Source of the DNA: Xenophilus sp003671765
GTDB lineage: Bacteria > Pseudomonadota > Gammaproteobacteria > Burkholderiales > Burkholderiaceae_C
Reading direction: 5' to 3'
Assembly (NCBI GenBank): GCA_051414805.1
Contig: CP166702.1
Coordinates: forward strand, 868,001 to 932,000
Length of the DNA stretch: 64,000 nucleotides
Shown here: piece by piece, positions 18,833 through 27,071 of the stretch
How the letters are laid out: every line of letters starts with the position of its first letter
Position numbering within the stretch: the stretch's first letter is position 1
Program-made: the position numbers and the translations under genes
Notes under the pieces: model-generated
Database searches by the model: none
The model's input: only the letters and a program-made list of their open reading frames with translations
What the model was told of the DNA's origin: nothing

Positions 18833-18946
18833 GCCTGATGACCATAGCGAGTTGGTCCCACTCCTTCCCATCCCGAACAGGACAGTGAAACGACTCAGCG
18901 CCGATGATAGTGCGGGTTCCCGTGTGAAAGTAGGTCATCGTCAGGC
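18833..18946 (+). rRNA. rrf: 5S ribosomal RNA, operon 2
   Basis: Copy of the operon 1 5S. The single base that differs between operons (18763) lies in the spacer before it. Confidence 0.95.
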
Positions 18947-18960
18947 TCTTACAGCCCAAG

Positions 18961-18994
18961 AACCCCCAATCAGATCGCCTGGTTGGGGGTTTTT
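18961..18994 (+). terminator. Intrinsic terminator of rRNA operon 2
   Basis: Same 13-bp stem as at 13275-13307, here followed by an uninterrupted TTTTT before leaving the repeat. This is a stronger terminator than the copy in operon 1. Confidence 0.87.
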
Positions 18995-19045
18995 GCTTGC
19001 GCGCGTCGCGAACGCAAACGCAACCCCACCCCTAAGCCGGCGATT

Positions 19046-19969
19046 TCAGCTGTTCGTCAAGCGGCCATCTTCTGTCTTGACGGCGCCAGACTGCGTGAGC
19101 TCGTCAACCAGCTGGTCGAACATGCACGATGGCGTCGTGCCGTTGAAATATCGCTGCTGAACGAGCGCCATGTAGGGCGTTGCGCCGAACCAGTGGCGCA
19201 ACGCGCTCCGATCGGCCTGGCCGAGTTCCAGAAGCTTGAACTTCAGCAGCACTTTCATGGCATGCCAAGCGTGCTTTTCGGGCGCTTTGGCTTGACGCTC
19301 GAGCCGTCCCCGCGCGACGTGAAGGGCGCTCGCAGCGTCGTGGAACACGGGGCCATGCCCCGGAATCACGACGCGCGGCGCGAGGCGCTCGATCAAATCG
19401 AAAGTCGCCGCGACCTGGTCGAAGCCGGGCTCGCCGACCAGTTCGGGAAAGACGACACCGAAACCGCTCTGCCACAGCGCATCGGCCGAAATCAGGGCTT
19501 GTGTTCGGGGCTCGAACAGAATGAGCGAATGGGGGTCATGGCCCGGCGCGGCATGCACTTGCCAGCGCTGGCCGCCAAGGGCCACGTCGGTGCCGGGGGT
19601 GAGCAGGCGATCGTGACGGAAGCGCGGACAGTGCTGCCCCGTCCCTTCGAAGCTGAGCGCGCCCTCGTCCCAACGCGCGACTGCTTCGGCTTCTCCGGGC
19701 GGAATGACGGTCTGCAGCGCCGGGTAGTGCGCCTGCAGCGCGGCATTTCCGCCGCAATGGTCGCTGTGAAGGTGGGTGTTGATGAGCAGATCGAGGGAGT
19801 CGCCCTGCAAGACCTTGTCGACAAGTGCCAGCGTCTGGCCGGCGTGGGTGAAGTACCCACTGTCGACCAAGGTCGTCGGGCCGGCGTCGCCTCGCAGAAG
19901 GACATTGTTCGACGAGAGCCAGCCCCGTTCGAACACGGTCAGCCCGGGAGGAAGCGCGGCCGCAGTCAA
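19046..19969 (-). CDS. Metallo-beta-lactamase fold hydrolase
   Basis: 307 residues. The start is a TTG at 19969-19967 that overlaps the TGA of the upstream fadD gene (TTGA), so translation is probably coupled. The zinc-binding motif is clear: N-T-H66-L-H68-S-D70-H71-CGG, followed by a later metal histidine in AAPGHDPHS, an Asp in ISADALW and a His in VIPGHGP. Glyoxalase II, lactonases and many thioesterases share this fold. The coupling to an acyl-CoA ligase hints at a thioester or ester substrate, but nothing in the sequence proves it. Confidence 0.85.
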   Translation of the reverse strand: MTAAALPPGLTVFERGWLSSNNVLLRGDAGPTTLVDSGYFTHAGQTLALVDKVLQGDSLDLLINTHLHSDHCGGNAALQAHYPALQTVIPPGEAEAVARWDEGALSFEGTGQHCPRFRHDRLLTPGTDVALGGQRWQVHAAPGHDPHSLILFEPRTQALISADALWQSGFGVVFPELVGEPGFDQVAATFDLIERLAPRVVIPGHGPVFHDAASALHVARGRLERQAKAPEKHAWHAMKVLLKFKLLELGQADRSALRHWFGATPYMALVQQRYFNGTTPSCMFDQLVDELTQSGAVKTEDGRLTNS

Positions 19970-21675
19970 TGTGCCTGGACACCGGCCGCTGGAGCCGCTG
20001 CCCGCAACTCGCGCCGCAGGATCTTGCCCACGTTGGTCTTGGGCAGCGATTCACGGAACTCGATGTACTTCGGCCGCTTGTAGCCCGTCAGCTGGTCCTG
20101 GCAGAAGCGCATCACCGTGTCCTCGCTGAGGCTCGCATCCTTGCGTACCACGAAGACCTTGATCGCCTCGCCTTGCTTCTCGTCCGGCACGCCCACGGCC
20201 GCGCATTCCACGACGCCTGGGCACAGAGAGATGACGTTCTCCAGTTCGTTCGGGAAAACGTTGAAGCCGCTCACGAGGATCATGTCCTTCTTGCGGTCGA
20301 CGATCCGCGAATAGCCGTCTTCCTGCATGACGGCGATATCGCCCGTTCGCATGAAGCCGTCGGCCGTGAATGCGGCGGCGGTCTCGCCCGGCTGCTTGTA
20401 GTAGCCGGCCATCACGTTCGGCCCCTTGATGCACAGCTCCCCCGGCTCGCCGAAGGGAAGCGTGTGGCCCTCGTCGTCCTTGATCGCGATGTCGATGCCC
20501 GGCAGGGGCAGGCCGATGGTGCCGGTGAAGCTGGTGTTCATCACCGGGTTGTTGGTGCCGATCGCGCAGGTCTCGCTCATGCCCCAACCTTCGATCATGG
20601 GGCAGCCCGTCACCTCCATCCACCGTTTCGCCGTGCCTTCGGAAGCCGCCATGCCGCCCGCCTGCGAGACGAAAAGGCTGGAGAAGTCCACCGTCTTGAA
20701 CTCGGGGTGCATGAGCAGCCCGTTGAAGAGCGTGTTCACGGCCGGCAGCATGTGGAAGGGGCGCTTCTTCAACACGGCGATGAACTTGCCGATGTCGCGC
20801 GGGTTGGGGATCAGCGTCAGGTGCGAGCCCTGACGGATCGCCAGCAGCGACAAGGTCAGGGCGAAGATGTGATACAGCGGGAGCGCGGCGATGCTGTTGA
20901 CCTTCGACAGATCGCCGGCACGCGCAAGCGCGGGCGTGAACCAGGCTTCGGCCTGCAGCGTGGCCGCCACGATGTTGCGGTGTGTGAGCACCGCACCCTT
21001 CGAGCGGCCGGTCGTTCCGCCGGTGTACTGCAGGAAGGCGATGGAATCGAGCGTCGACGTGTCGGGTGCGAGCGGCCGGCTGTGTCCGGCCGCCATGGCC
21101 TTGGGCCACGGCGTGACCGTGCGCCCGCCACCCACGGGCAGCTTGAAGGGAGGCACCATCTTCGCGATGTGTCGAACGGCCGTCGTGATCCATGCGCCGT
21201 ACATGCCGCCAAGCTGGTCCCCCATGGCCGTCACCAGCACGTGGCGCACGGCGGTCTTCGCAATCACCTGCTCCAGCGTGGCCGCGAAATTCTCGAGAAT
21301 GACGATTGCCGTCGCGCCCGAGTCGTTGAGCTGGTGTTCGAGCTCGCGCGCCGTGTACAGCGGGTTGACGTTGACGCAGGTGTAGCCCGCGCGCAGCACG
21401 CCCACCATCGTCACGGCGAACTGCGGGATGTTGGGCAGCATGATCGCCACCCGCGCGCCGGGTTCCAGGCCCAGCGACTGCAACCACGCGCCCAGCGTGC
21501 GCGACTGCGCGTCCAGCTCGTGGTACGACATCCAGCGCTCCATGCAGACGGAAAACGGCTGTTCTCCATGGCGCTGGAAGGCCTCCTCGAACATCTGGCC
21601 CAGCGAGCGGTACTGCTCGGGGTGGACGTCGTGGGGCACGCCCTCGGGGTAGTTCTTCAGCGCTGACGGCAGCAT
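19966..21675 (-). CDS. fadD: Long-chain fatty acid-CoA ligase
   Basis: 569 residues from ATG 21675, preceded by GGAG 6-9 bp upstream. The AMP-binding signature YTGGTTGRSKGA is near residue 215, with GWGMSETC further on and the hinge/adenylate region RTGDIAVMQEDGYSRIVDRK near residue 435. The C-terminal catalytic lysine fits in LPKTNVGKILRREL. The enzyme activates fatty acids with ATP and CoA at the inner membrane for beta-oxidation. The beta-lactamase-fold gene downstream overlaps its stop codon. Subfamily preference for chain length cannot be read from the sequence. Confidence 0.92.
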   Translation of the reverse strand: MLPSALKNYPEGVPHDVHPEQYRSLGQMFEEAFQRHGEQPFSVCMERWMSYHELDAQSRTLGAWLQSLGLEPGARVAIMLPNIPQFAVTMVGVLRAGYTCVNVNPLYTARELEHQLNDSGATAIVILENFAATLEQVIAKTAVRHVLVTAMGDQLGGMYGAWITTAVRHIAKMVPPFKLPVGGGRTVTPWPKAMAAGHSRPLAPDTSTLDSIAFLQYTGGTTGRSKGAVLTHRNIVAATLQAEAWFTPALARAGDLSKVNSIAALPLYHIFALTLSLLAIRQGSHLTLIPNPRDIGKFIAVLKKRPFHMLPAVNTLFNGLLMHPEFKTVDFSSLFVSQAGGMAASEGTAKRWMEVTGCPMIEGWGMSETCAIGTNNPVMNTSFTGTIGLPLPGIDIAIKDDEGHTLPFGEPGELCIKGPNVMAGYYKQPGETAAAFTADGFMRTGDIAVMQEDGYSRIVDRKKDMILVSGFNVFPNELENVISLCPGVVECAAVGVPDEKQGEAIKVFVVRKDASLSEDTVMRFCQDQLTGYKRPKYIEFRESLPKTNVGKILRRELRAAAPAAGVQAH

Positions 21676-21792
21676 GCGTTTCTCCGGTCTCTCTCCTGGG
21701 TGGCGCGCATTGTGGATGCGGCACCGCCGCAGCCGTCCCGGGGCTTGTCCTAGGGCGCGCGCAGCGGCTGTCGCGCGTGCGATAGTGGCCGC

Positions 21793-22683
21793 ATGATCGC
21801 CCGCCTCCAGCGCGTGTTGCTGTTCGTCGTCGCCTTGCTCCTTGCCGCCTGGTGTGCGTATTGGGCGCGCCGCGTGCCCGCTCTCGCCTTGATGGGTCTC
21901 GTGGTCGCAGCGCTCGCCCATACGGCTTGGCTAGCTATCGAATTCATAGCGTGCTGGTGCATCAACCGCCGCCACGCCCCGCGCCCCCGGTTCGCGGCGC
22001 TGCTGCGCGCATGGGCGGCCGAGAGTCGGATGGCCGTGCGCGTGTTCGGCTGGCGGCAGCCTTTCCGCGCCAACGCCGTGCCCGACCACCTGCCGCATGG
22101 CGACCGACGCCGGGGCATCGTCTTCGTCCATGGCTTCTGCTGCAACCGCGGCTTCTGGACGCCCTGGCTGAGGACGCTCCGACGCGAGGGCCGCGCTTTT
22201 GTGGCGGTGAACCTCGAGCCGCCCTTCGGTTCGATCGACCGCTACGTCGACACCATCGAAGCCGCCGTGCAGCGCGTGCGCGGCGCCACGGGCCGGGCAC
22301 CGATGCTGGTGTGCCACAGCATGGGGGGCCTCGCGGCGCGGGCCTGGCTGCGCGAGCACGGGCGCGCCGGGGCAGTGCATCGCATCGTCACGCTCGGCAC
22401 GCCGCACGCCGGCACCTGGCTGGCGCGCTTCGGCCGATCGACCAACGGCCGCGAGATGCGCATCGGTGGCGAGTGGCTCCAGCGCATGGCGGCGGATGTG
22501 GAGAGTGCGCGCCAGGTGCGCTTCACCTGCTGGTACTCCAACTGCGACAACATCGTCTTTCCCACACCCACGGCCATGCTGCCCGGCGCCGACAACCGTG
22601 CGGTCCACGGGCTGGCGCACGTCGAGATGGCTTTCGACCTCCGCGTGATACGCGAGACGCTGGCCTTGCTGGACGCCGACTGA
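21793..22683 (+). CDS. Alpha/beta-hydrolase (triacylglycerol lipase-like), membrane-anchored
   Basis: 296 residues. Two hydrophobic segments (about 8-24 and 30-54) suggest an N-terminal membrane anchor. The hydrolase core starts with GIVFVHGFCCNRGFW, which contains the oxyanion HG, and the nucleophile elbow C-H-S-M-G-G places Ser near residue 176. The rest of the triad fits Asp in SNCDNIVFP (about 252) and His in VHGLAHVEM (about 275). GTPHAGTWLA is typical of bacterial lipases. The second hydrophobic segment (LAIEFIACW) is encoded by a stretch resembling a hairpin of the dispersed gene-end element (21933-21957). No foldase or secretion gene is adjacent. Confidence 0.85.
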   Translation: MIARLQRVLLFVVALLLAAWCAYWARRVPALALMGLVVAALAHTAWLAIEFIACWCINRRHAPRPRFAALLRAWAAESRMAVRVFGWRQPFRANAVPDHLPHGDRRRGIVFVHGFCCNRGFWTPWLRTLRREGRAFVAVNLEPPFGSIDRYVDTIEAAVQRVRGATGRAPMLVCHSMGGLAARAWLREHGRAGAVHRIVTLGTPHAGTWLARFGRSTNGREMRIGGEWLQRMAADVESARQVRFTCWYSNCDNIVFPTPTAMLPGADNRAVHGLAHVEMAFDLRVIRETLALLDAD

Positions 22684-22723
22684 GGTCCGGGGCGCGTGCC
22701 GGCGCCGCAGCCAGCGTGCAGCC

Positions 22724-23527
22724 TCACTTGAGCCAGCGGTCCATCGTGCGCTGGAACTCGCCGCCGGCCTGCTGCAGGTGCAGCCACTGGTCCACATAGG
22801 CCTTGAAGGCCACGTCGTCGCGCGGAAGCATCCAGGCCATCTCGCCGTACTGCAGCGGTTTGTCCGGGTTCACCGCGCACAGCCCCGGCTTGAGCCGGCT
22901 CTGCACGATGGCCTCGGCCGACTCGGTGACGAACACGTCGGCGCGGCCCGCCAGCACCTCGTCGAAGATCGTGATGTTCTCGCCGTGCAGCGTCAGCTTC
23001 GCCTGCTTGAAGTTGGCGCGCGCGAAGCGTTCGTTGCTGCCGCCGGGATTGAAGATCACGCGCGTCGTCGGCTTGTCGATGTCGGCCACGGTCTGGTACT
23101 TGCGCACGTCGGCGCAACGCACGATCGGCGTCTTGCCGTTGACCATGTACGGCGCACTGAAGAAGGCGCGCTTCTGGCGCTCGGTCGTCACCGAGATCCC
23201 GCCGACGGCGATGTCGCACTTGCCCGCCGCCAGGTCCGGCAGCAGGTTGGCCCAGGTCGTCTTCACCCACTCGGGCTTCGCGCCCAGGCTGCCGCTGAAG
23301 CCCGCCATCAGGTCGACGTCGATGCCCTCGTAGCTGCCGTCGGGCTTCTGGAAGCTGAAGGGCTTGTAGTCGCCGGGCGTGCACACGCGCAATTGCGCAG
23401 CCTTTTGAACGGCATCGAGGTGCGACGTGGGCGCAGTCGGGCCGCCCGAAGTGGCGCAGCCTGCCAGGAGCAGGGCCGCCAGTGCGAGGGGGGTGGTCAG
23501 GGTGGAGGCAAGGCGGCGTCGGTGCAT
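22724..23527 (-). CDS. PheC-like periplasmic binding protein (cyclohexadienyl dehydratase or amino acid binder), lipoprotein
   Basis: 267 residues from ATG 23527. The signal ends LAALLLAGC, a lipobox. The mature part is a type II binding-protein fold and resembles the cyclohexadienyl (arogenate/prephenate) dehydratase PheC of Pseudomonas more than ordinary amino acid binders: TPGDYKPFSF, NPGGSNERFARANFK, a Glu at the position I align with the PheC general acid (VTESAEAIVQSRL) and AFKAYVDQWLH. PheC evolved from a solute-binding protein and makes phenylpyruvate in the periplasm. No ABC permease or ATPase gene lies nearby. Either an orphan binder or a dehydratase is possible. My comparison is from memory. 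Confidence 0.75.
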   Translation of the reverse strand: MHRRRLASTLTTPLALAALLLAGCATSGGPTAPTSHLDAVQKAAQLRVCTPGDYKPFSFQKPDGSYEGIDVDLMAGFSGSLGAKPEWVKTTWANLLPDLAAGKCDIAVGGISVTTERQKRAFFSAPYMVNGKTPIVRCADVRKYQTVADIDKPTTRVIFNPGGSNERFARANFKQAKLTLHGENITIFDEVLAGRADVFVTESAEAIVQSRLKPGLCAVNPDKPLQYGEMAWMLPRDDVAFKAYVDQWLHLQQAGGEFQRTMDRWLK

Positions 23528-23703
23528 GGGCTCTCTCGAACAGGTTTCTGACAGTGGGGGCGGCCATTGTGCGGCGGCCGGCGTGGCCCGACGAGTCCGC
23601 CTTGGGCCGGGGCCCGCGGTTGCGCCAGCGCCACGTCCGGCTGGCAATTCGTCACCAATCGGGCCACAGTTGTCCCGAGAGTGTCCCCGGCCCCCACGGA
23701 TGA

Positions 23704-23722
23704 TTAGGGAAAACCCTAAAAT
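23704..23722 (+). promoter_or_regulatory. Inverted repeat TTAGGG-AAAA-CCCTAA and possible leaderless promoter
   Basis: A perfect 6-bp inverted repeat (23704-23709 with 23714-23719) overlaps TAAAAT (23717-23722). As a -10 element, TAAAAT would put transcription start at or next to the ATG at 23729, which has no ribosome binding site. The dyad could be an operator for an activator, since no -35 is visible. Confidence 0.4.
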
Positions 23723-23728
23723 CCCCCC

Positions 23729-24466
23729 ATGCGTACCTTTCTGGCCATTTCCCGAGCCCTCGTCGGCGCCGGCAGCTTCCTGCGCCCGCCGGTGGTGGAG
23801 GCGCGCGCGGCCGGCGGGGTGGCGCCGCGGCCTGCCCAGCCGGTGCTGGTGCCGATCCGCTCGATCGGCCCGCGCGAACGCGGCCGCATCCTCAAGCACC
23901 TGCTCGAGCTGTCCGAGCGCGACCGTTATCTGCGTTTCGGCTATGCCGCCTCGGACGAGCAGATCGGCCGCTACGTGGAGAACCTCGACTTCGAGCGCGA
24001 CGAGATCTTCGGCATCCACAACCGCCGCCTCGACCTGATCGCGATGGCGCACCTGGCCTTCGCGCCGGGCGAGCAGCACCGCGACTGCGCCGAATTCGGC
24101 GTCTCGGTGTCGGCCCATGCGCGCGGCCGCGGCTATGGCGCGCGGCTGTTCGAGCGCGCCGTGGTGGCGGCCCGCAACGAAGGCGTAGGCATGCTCTTCA
24201 TCCATGCGCTGAGCGAGAACACCGCCATGCTCAAGATCGCCCGCAACGCCGGCGCCAAGGTCGAGCGCAGCGGTTCCGAATCCGAGGCCTTCCTCAAGCT
24301 GCCCGAAGCCACCTTCGACAGCCGCATGAACGAAATCGCGCTCGACCATTTCGCCCAGGTCGACTACCAGCTCAAGGCCCGGGCCAAGCAGTTCTGGTCG
24401 CTCCTGGCCGGCCTGCAGGAAGTGCGCAGCGGCGTGCGCGAGGCACGCGACCGCACGTCGCCCTGA
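23729..24466 (+). CDS. GNAT family N-acetyltransferase
   Basis: 245 residues. After about 35 residues of low conservation, the GNAT core runs from PVLVPIRSIGPRERGRILKH. The acetyl-CoA loop is EFGVSVSAHARGRGYGARL (R/Q-x-x-G-x-G/A), followed by the beta-4/alpha-4 region MLFIHALSENTAMLKIARNAG, which is typical of the fold. The C-terminal 50 residues are helical and lie outside the core. The acceptor is unknown. The ATG is probably leaderless. Convergent or divergent partners give no clue. Confidence 0.82.
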   Translation: MRTFLAISRALVGAGSFLRPPVVEARAAGGVAPRPAQPVLVPIRSIGPRERGRILKHLLELSERDRYLRFGYAASDEQIGRYVENLDFERDEIFGIHNRRLDLIAMAHLAFAPGEQHRDCAEFGVSVSAHARGRGYGARLFERAVVAARNEGVGMLFIHALSENTAMLKIARNAGAKVERSGSESEAFLKLPEATFDSRMNEIALDHFAQVDYQLKARAKQFWSLLAGLQEVRSGVREARDRTSP

Positions 24467-24543
24467 GCGCCCCCGCCGCCTGCGGTCGCGGCGCCGCGGG
24501 GCTTCCGGTATCCTTGTCCTTCCGCAACTACCGCCCTCCCGCA

Positions 24544-25422
24544 GTGGCAGACCCCCATCCTGAGCGCGCCTCCGCATCCCGCGAAGACAAGCGCAGCTTT
24601 CTCCAGAAGCTCGTCGAATTCATCAACCCGGGGCCCGACTCCCGGGACGAGCTGATCGAAACCCTGGCCGACGCGGAAGACAACGACGTCATCGGCGCCG
24701 AGTCCCGCGTGATGCTCGAAGGCGTGCTGCGCATGGCCGACATGACGGCCGGCGACGTGATGGTGGCCGCGCCCCGCATGGACCTGGTCGACATCGACGC
24801 CCCCTACGAGGCGCTGCTGCACCTGGTCATCGACACCGCGCACTCGCGCTTCCCGGTGTACGAGGGCGACAAGGAAAACATCATCGGCATCCTGCTCGCC
24901 AAGGACCTGCTCAAGCTGCAGCGTTCGCCCGAGCTGAACATTCGCGCGCTGCTGCGGCCCGCGACCTTCGTGCCCGAGAGCAAGGGCCTGAACGACCTGC
25001 TGCGCGAGTTCCGCGGCAACCGCCAGCACCTGGCCGTGGTCATCGACGAATTCGGCCGCGTGGCCGGCCTCATCACCATCGAGGACGTGCTCGAGCAGAT
25101 CGTCGGCGAGATCGAGGACGAGTTCGACATCGCCGAGGACGAGGGCGACATCTTCGGCTTGGCCGACCACACCTACCGCGTGAGCGGCGACACGCCGATC
25201 GAGCGCGTGGGAGAGGCCTTCGGCATCACCTTCGACGAAGAGCAGCTCAGCGAGGACTTCGACACCATCGGGGGCCTGATCGCGCACGAGATGGGCCATG
25301 TGCCCAAGCGCGGCGAGCGCCACACGGTGGGCGGCTTCGACTTCGTCGTGCTGCACACCAAGGGCGGCGCCGTGCGCTGGTTCAAGGTCTCGCCCGCCCG
25401 CGGCGAAGACGCGGCGGATTGA
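24544..25422 (+). CDS. corC: CorC/HlyC family transporter-associated CBS protein
   Basis: 292 residues from a GTG start (24544), chosen because homologues begin M-x-D-P-H; a TTG at 24514 is the alternative. Two CBS domains (about 65-190: VMVAAPRMDLVDID..., then FVPESKGLNDLLREFRGNR ... VIDEFGRVAGLITIEDVLEQ) are followed by a CorC_HlyC domain (about 205-290: DEGDIFGLADHTYRVSGDTP ... GGFDFVVLHTKGG). Soluble CorC/YbeX proteins are linked to Mg/Co efflux and to ribosome maturation. It overlaps lnt, matching the E. coli ybeX-lnt order. Confidence 0.9.
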   Translation: MADPHPERASASREDKRSFLQKLVEFINPGPDSRDELIETLADAEDNDVIGAESRVMLEGVLRMADMTAGDVMVAAPRMDLVDIDAPYEALLHLVIDTAHSRFPVYEGDKENIIGILLAKDLLKLQRSPELNIRALLRPATFVPESKGLNDLLREFRGNRQHLAVVIDEFGRVAGLITIEDVLEQIVGEIEDEFDIAEDEGDIFGLADHTYRVSGDTPIERVGEAFGITFDEEQLSEDFDTIGGLIAHEMGHVPKRGERHTVGGFDFVVLHTKGGAVRWFKVSPARGEDAAD

Positions 25423-26966
25423 AAGCGACCCTGCTGCGCGCGCTGGGCTTCGGCGCCGCCGGCCTGGCGCAGGCCTTCTCCATCGCCAGCCCGTGGAATG
25501 GCCAGCCGCAATGGTGGCTGCAGCTGATCTCCCTCGCCGGCCTGGTCGCGCTGCTCGAGGGGCTTCGCCGCGAAGGCGCGCGCTGGCGCCGCGCGGGCCT
25601 CTGGGGCTGGCTGTTTTCCACCACCTGGCTCACCGGCACCTTCTGGTGGCTCTTCATCTCGATGCACACCTACGGTGGCCTGCCGGCGCCGCTGGCGGCG
25701 ATCGCCGTGCTCGCGCTGGCGGCCGGCCTGGGCCTTTACTACGCCGCGGCCTGTGCGGCTTTCGTGATGTTTGCGCCCACCAGCCGGGCGCGGGCCGCTT
25801 CCTTTTTTGTTGCACTTTGGCTGCTGGCCGAGCTGCTGCGCAACAGCTGGTTCACCGGCTTCCCGTGGGGCGCGGGCGGCTACGCGCACGTCGACGGGCC
25901 GTTGGCCGGCTACGTGCCCTGGCTGGGCGTGTACGGCGTGGGCGCGGTGGCCTCGGCCATCGCCGCTGCCGCGGGCCTGGCATGGCGCGCGCCGCGTCGC
26001 GCGCAGGGCTGGAGCGCCGGCACGGCCGCCGTGCTGTTGGCGGCGCCGCTCGGACTGGCGCTGCTGCACGACGACGGCGGTGAGTCCAATGCGCGCGGCC
26101 ACCTGGGCGTGGCGCTGCTGCAGGGAAACATCCCGCAGGACGAGAAATTCATCCCCGGCAGCGGCATCGCCACCGCGTTGCAGTGGTACGCCGAGCAACT
26201 GCAGGCCGCCCGCGCGCCACTGGTAGTGACGCCCGAGACGGCACTGCCCCTGCTGCCGCGCCAGCTGCCGCCCGGCTACCTCGACGCCATCGCCCGGCGC
26301 TATGCGCAGGGCACGCAGGCGGCGGTCGTGGGCCTGCCCTATGAAGACAAGCCGGGCAGCTACAGCAACACGGTGCTGGGCTTCGCGCCCGGCCAGTCCA
26401 CGCCCTACCGCTACGACAAGCACCACCTGGTGCCCTTCGGCGAATTCATTCCCACGGGCTTTCGCTGGTTCATCGACATGATGAACATCCCGCTGGGCGA
26501 TTTCGCCCGTGGCGCGCTGCCGCAGCCGCGCCTCGATTGGCAGGGCCAGCGCATCGCGCCCAACATCTGCTACGAGGACCTGTTCGGCGACGAGATCGGG
26601 GCCGCCTTCCGCGATGCCGCCACGGCGCCGACGATCCTGCTGAACGTGAGCAACATCGCCTGGTTCGGCGATTCGATCGCGATCGACCAGCACCTGGCCA
26701 TCTCGCGCATGCGCGCACTCGAATTCCAGCGACCGATGCTGCGCGCCACCAACACCGGTGCCACGGCCGTCATCGATCACCGCGGGCACGTGACGCAGCA
26801 GCTGCCGCGGCTCACGCGCGGCGTGCTCGAGGCCGAGGTGGAAGGTCGCGCGGGCATCACGCCCTTCGCCTGGTGGGTGTCGCGCGCGGGGCTGTGGCCG
26901 CTGTGGGTGCTGGCGCTGCTCGGGTCCGTGTTCGGCATCGTCGCCGCCCGTCGCTCGCCCCGTTGA
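25419..26966 (+). CDS. lnt: Apolipoprotein N-acyltransferase
   Basis: 515 residues from a TTG start at 25419 that overlaps the corC TGA (TTGA). About seven membrane segments precede the carbon-nitrogen hydrolase domain. The catalytic triad is visible: Glu in TPETALPLL (about 272), Lys in YDKHHLVPFGEF (about 334) and Cys in NICYEDLFG (about 384), close to E. coli E267/K335/C387. The enzyme adds the third acyl chain to lipoproteins in the inner membrane. Two genes in this window encode lipoproteins that would be its substrates. The gene end is followed by a dispersed hairpin element. Confidence 0.94.
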   Translation: MKATLLRALGFGAAGLAQAFSIASPWNGQPQWWLQLISLAGLVALLEGLRREGARWRRAGLWGWLFSTTWLTGTFWWLFISMHTYGGLPAPLAAIAVLALAAGLGLYYAAACAAFVMFAPTSRARAASFFVALWLLAELLRNSWFTGFPWGAGGYAHVDGPLAGYVPWLGVYGVGAVASAIAAAAGLAWRAPRRAQGWSAGTAAVLLAAPLGLALLHDDGGESNARGHLGVALLQGNIPQDEKFIPGSGIATALQWYAEQLQAARAPLVVTPETALPLLPRQLPPGYLDAIARRYAQGTQAAVVGLPYEDKPGSYSNTVLGFAPGQSTPYRYDKHHLVPFGEFIPTGFRWFIDMMNIPLGDFARGALPQPRLDWQGQRIAPNICYEDLFGDEIGAAFRDAATAPTILLNVSNIAWFGDSIAIDQHLAISRMRALEFQRPMLRATNTGATAVIDHRGHVTQQLPRLTRGVLEAEVEGRAGITPFAWWVSRAGLWPLWVLALLGSVFGIVAARRSPR

Positions 26967-26974
26967 GGGTGGCC

Positions 26975-27040
26975 CGGTTCGCTATCAAATCAGGAGCTGC
27001 CCGCGACCGTCCAGCGGGCGCCAGAGCCCCTTTTTCTTGA
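26975..27040. repeat. Dispersed two-hairpin gene-end element (copy E, reverse orientation)
   Basis: GCTATCAAATCAGGAGCTGC leads into a GCCCGC (26999-27004) and GCGGGC (27014-27019) stem and then CCCCTTTTTCTTGAGG. Reverse-complemented it parallels copies A and B. It starts 9 bp after the lnt stop codon, between the convergent lnt and FAD oxidoreductase genes, and its T-run could end lnt transcription. Confidence 0.65.
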
Positions 27041-27071
27041 GGAAATTGCCAAGCGGATCCGAGGGATGCGC

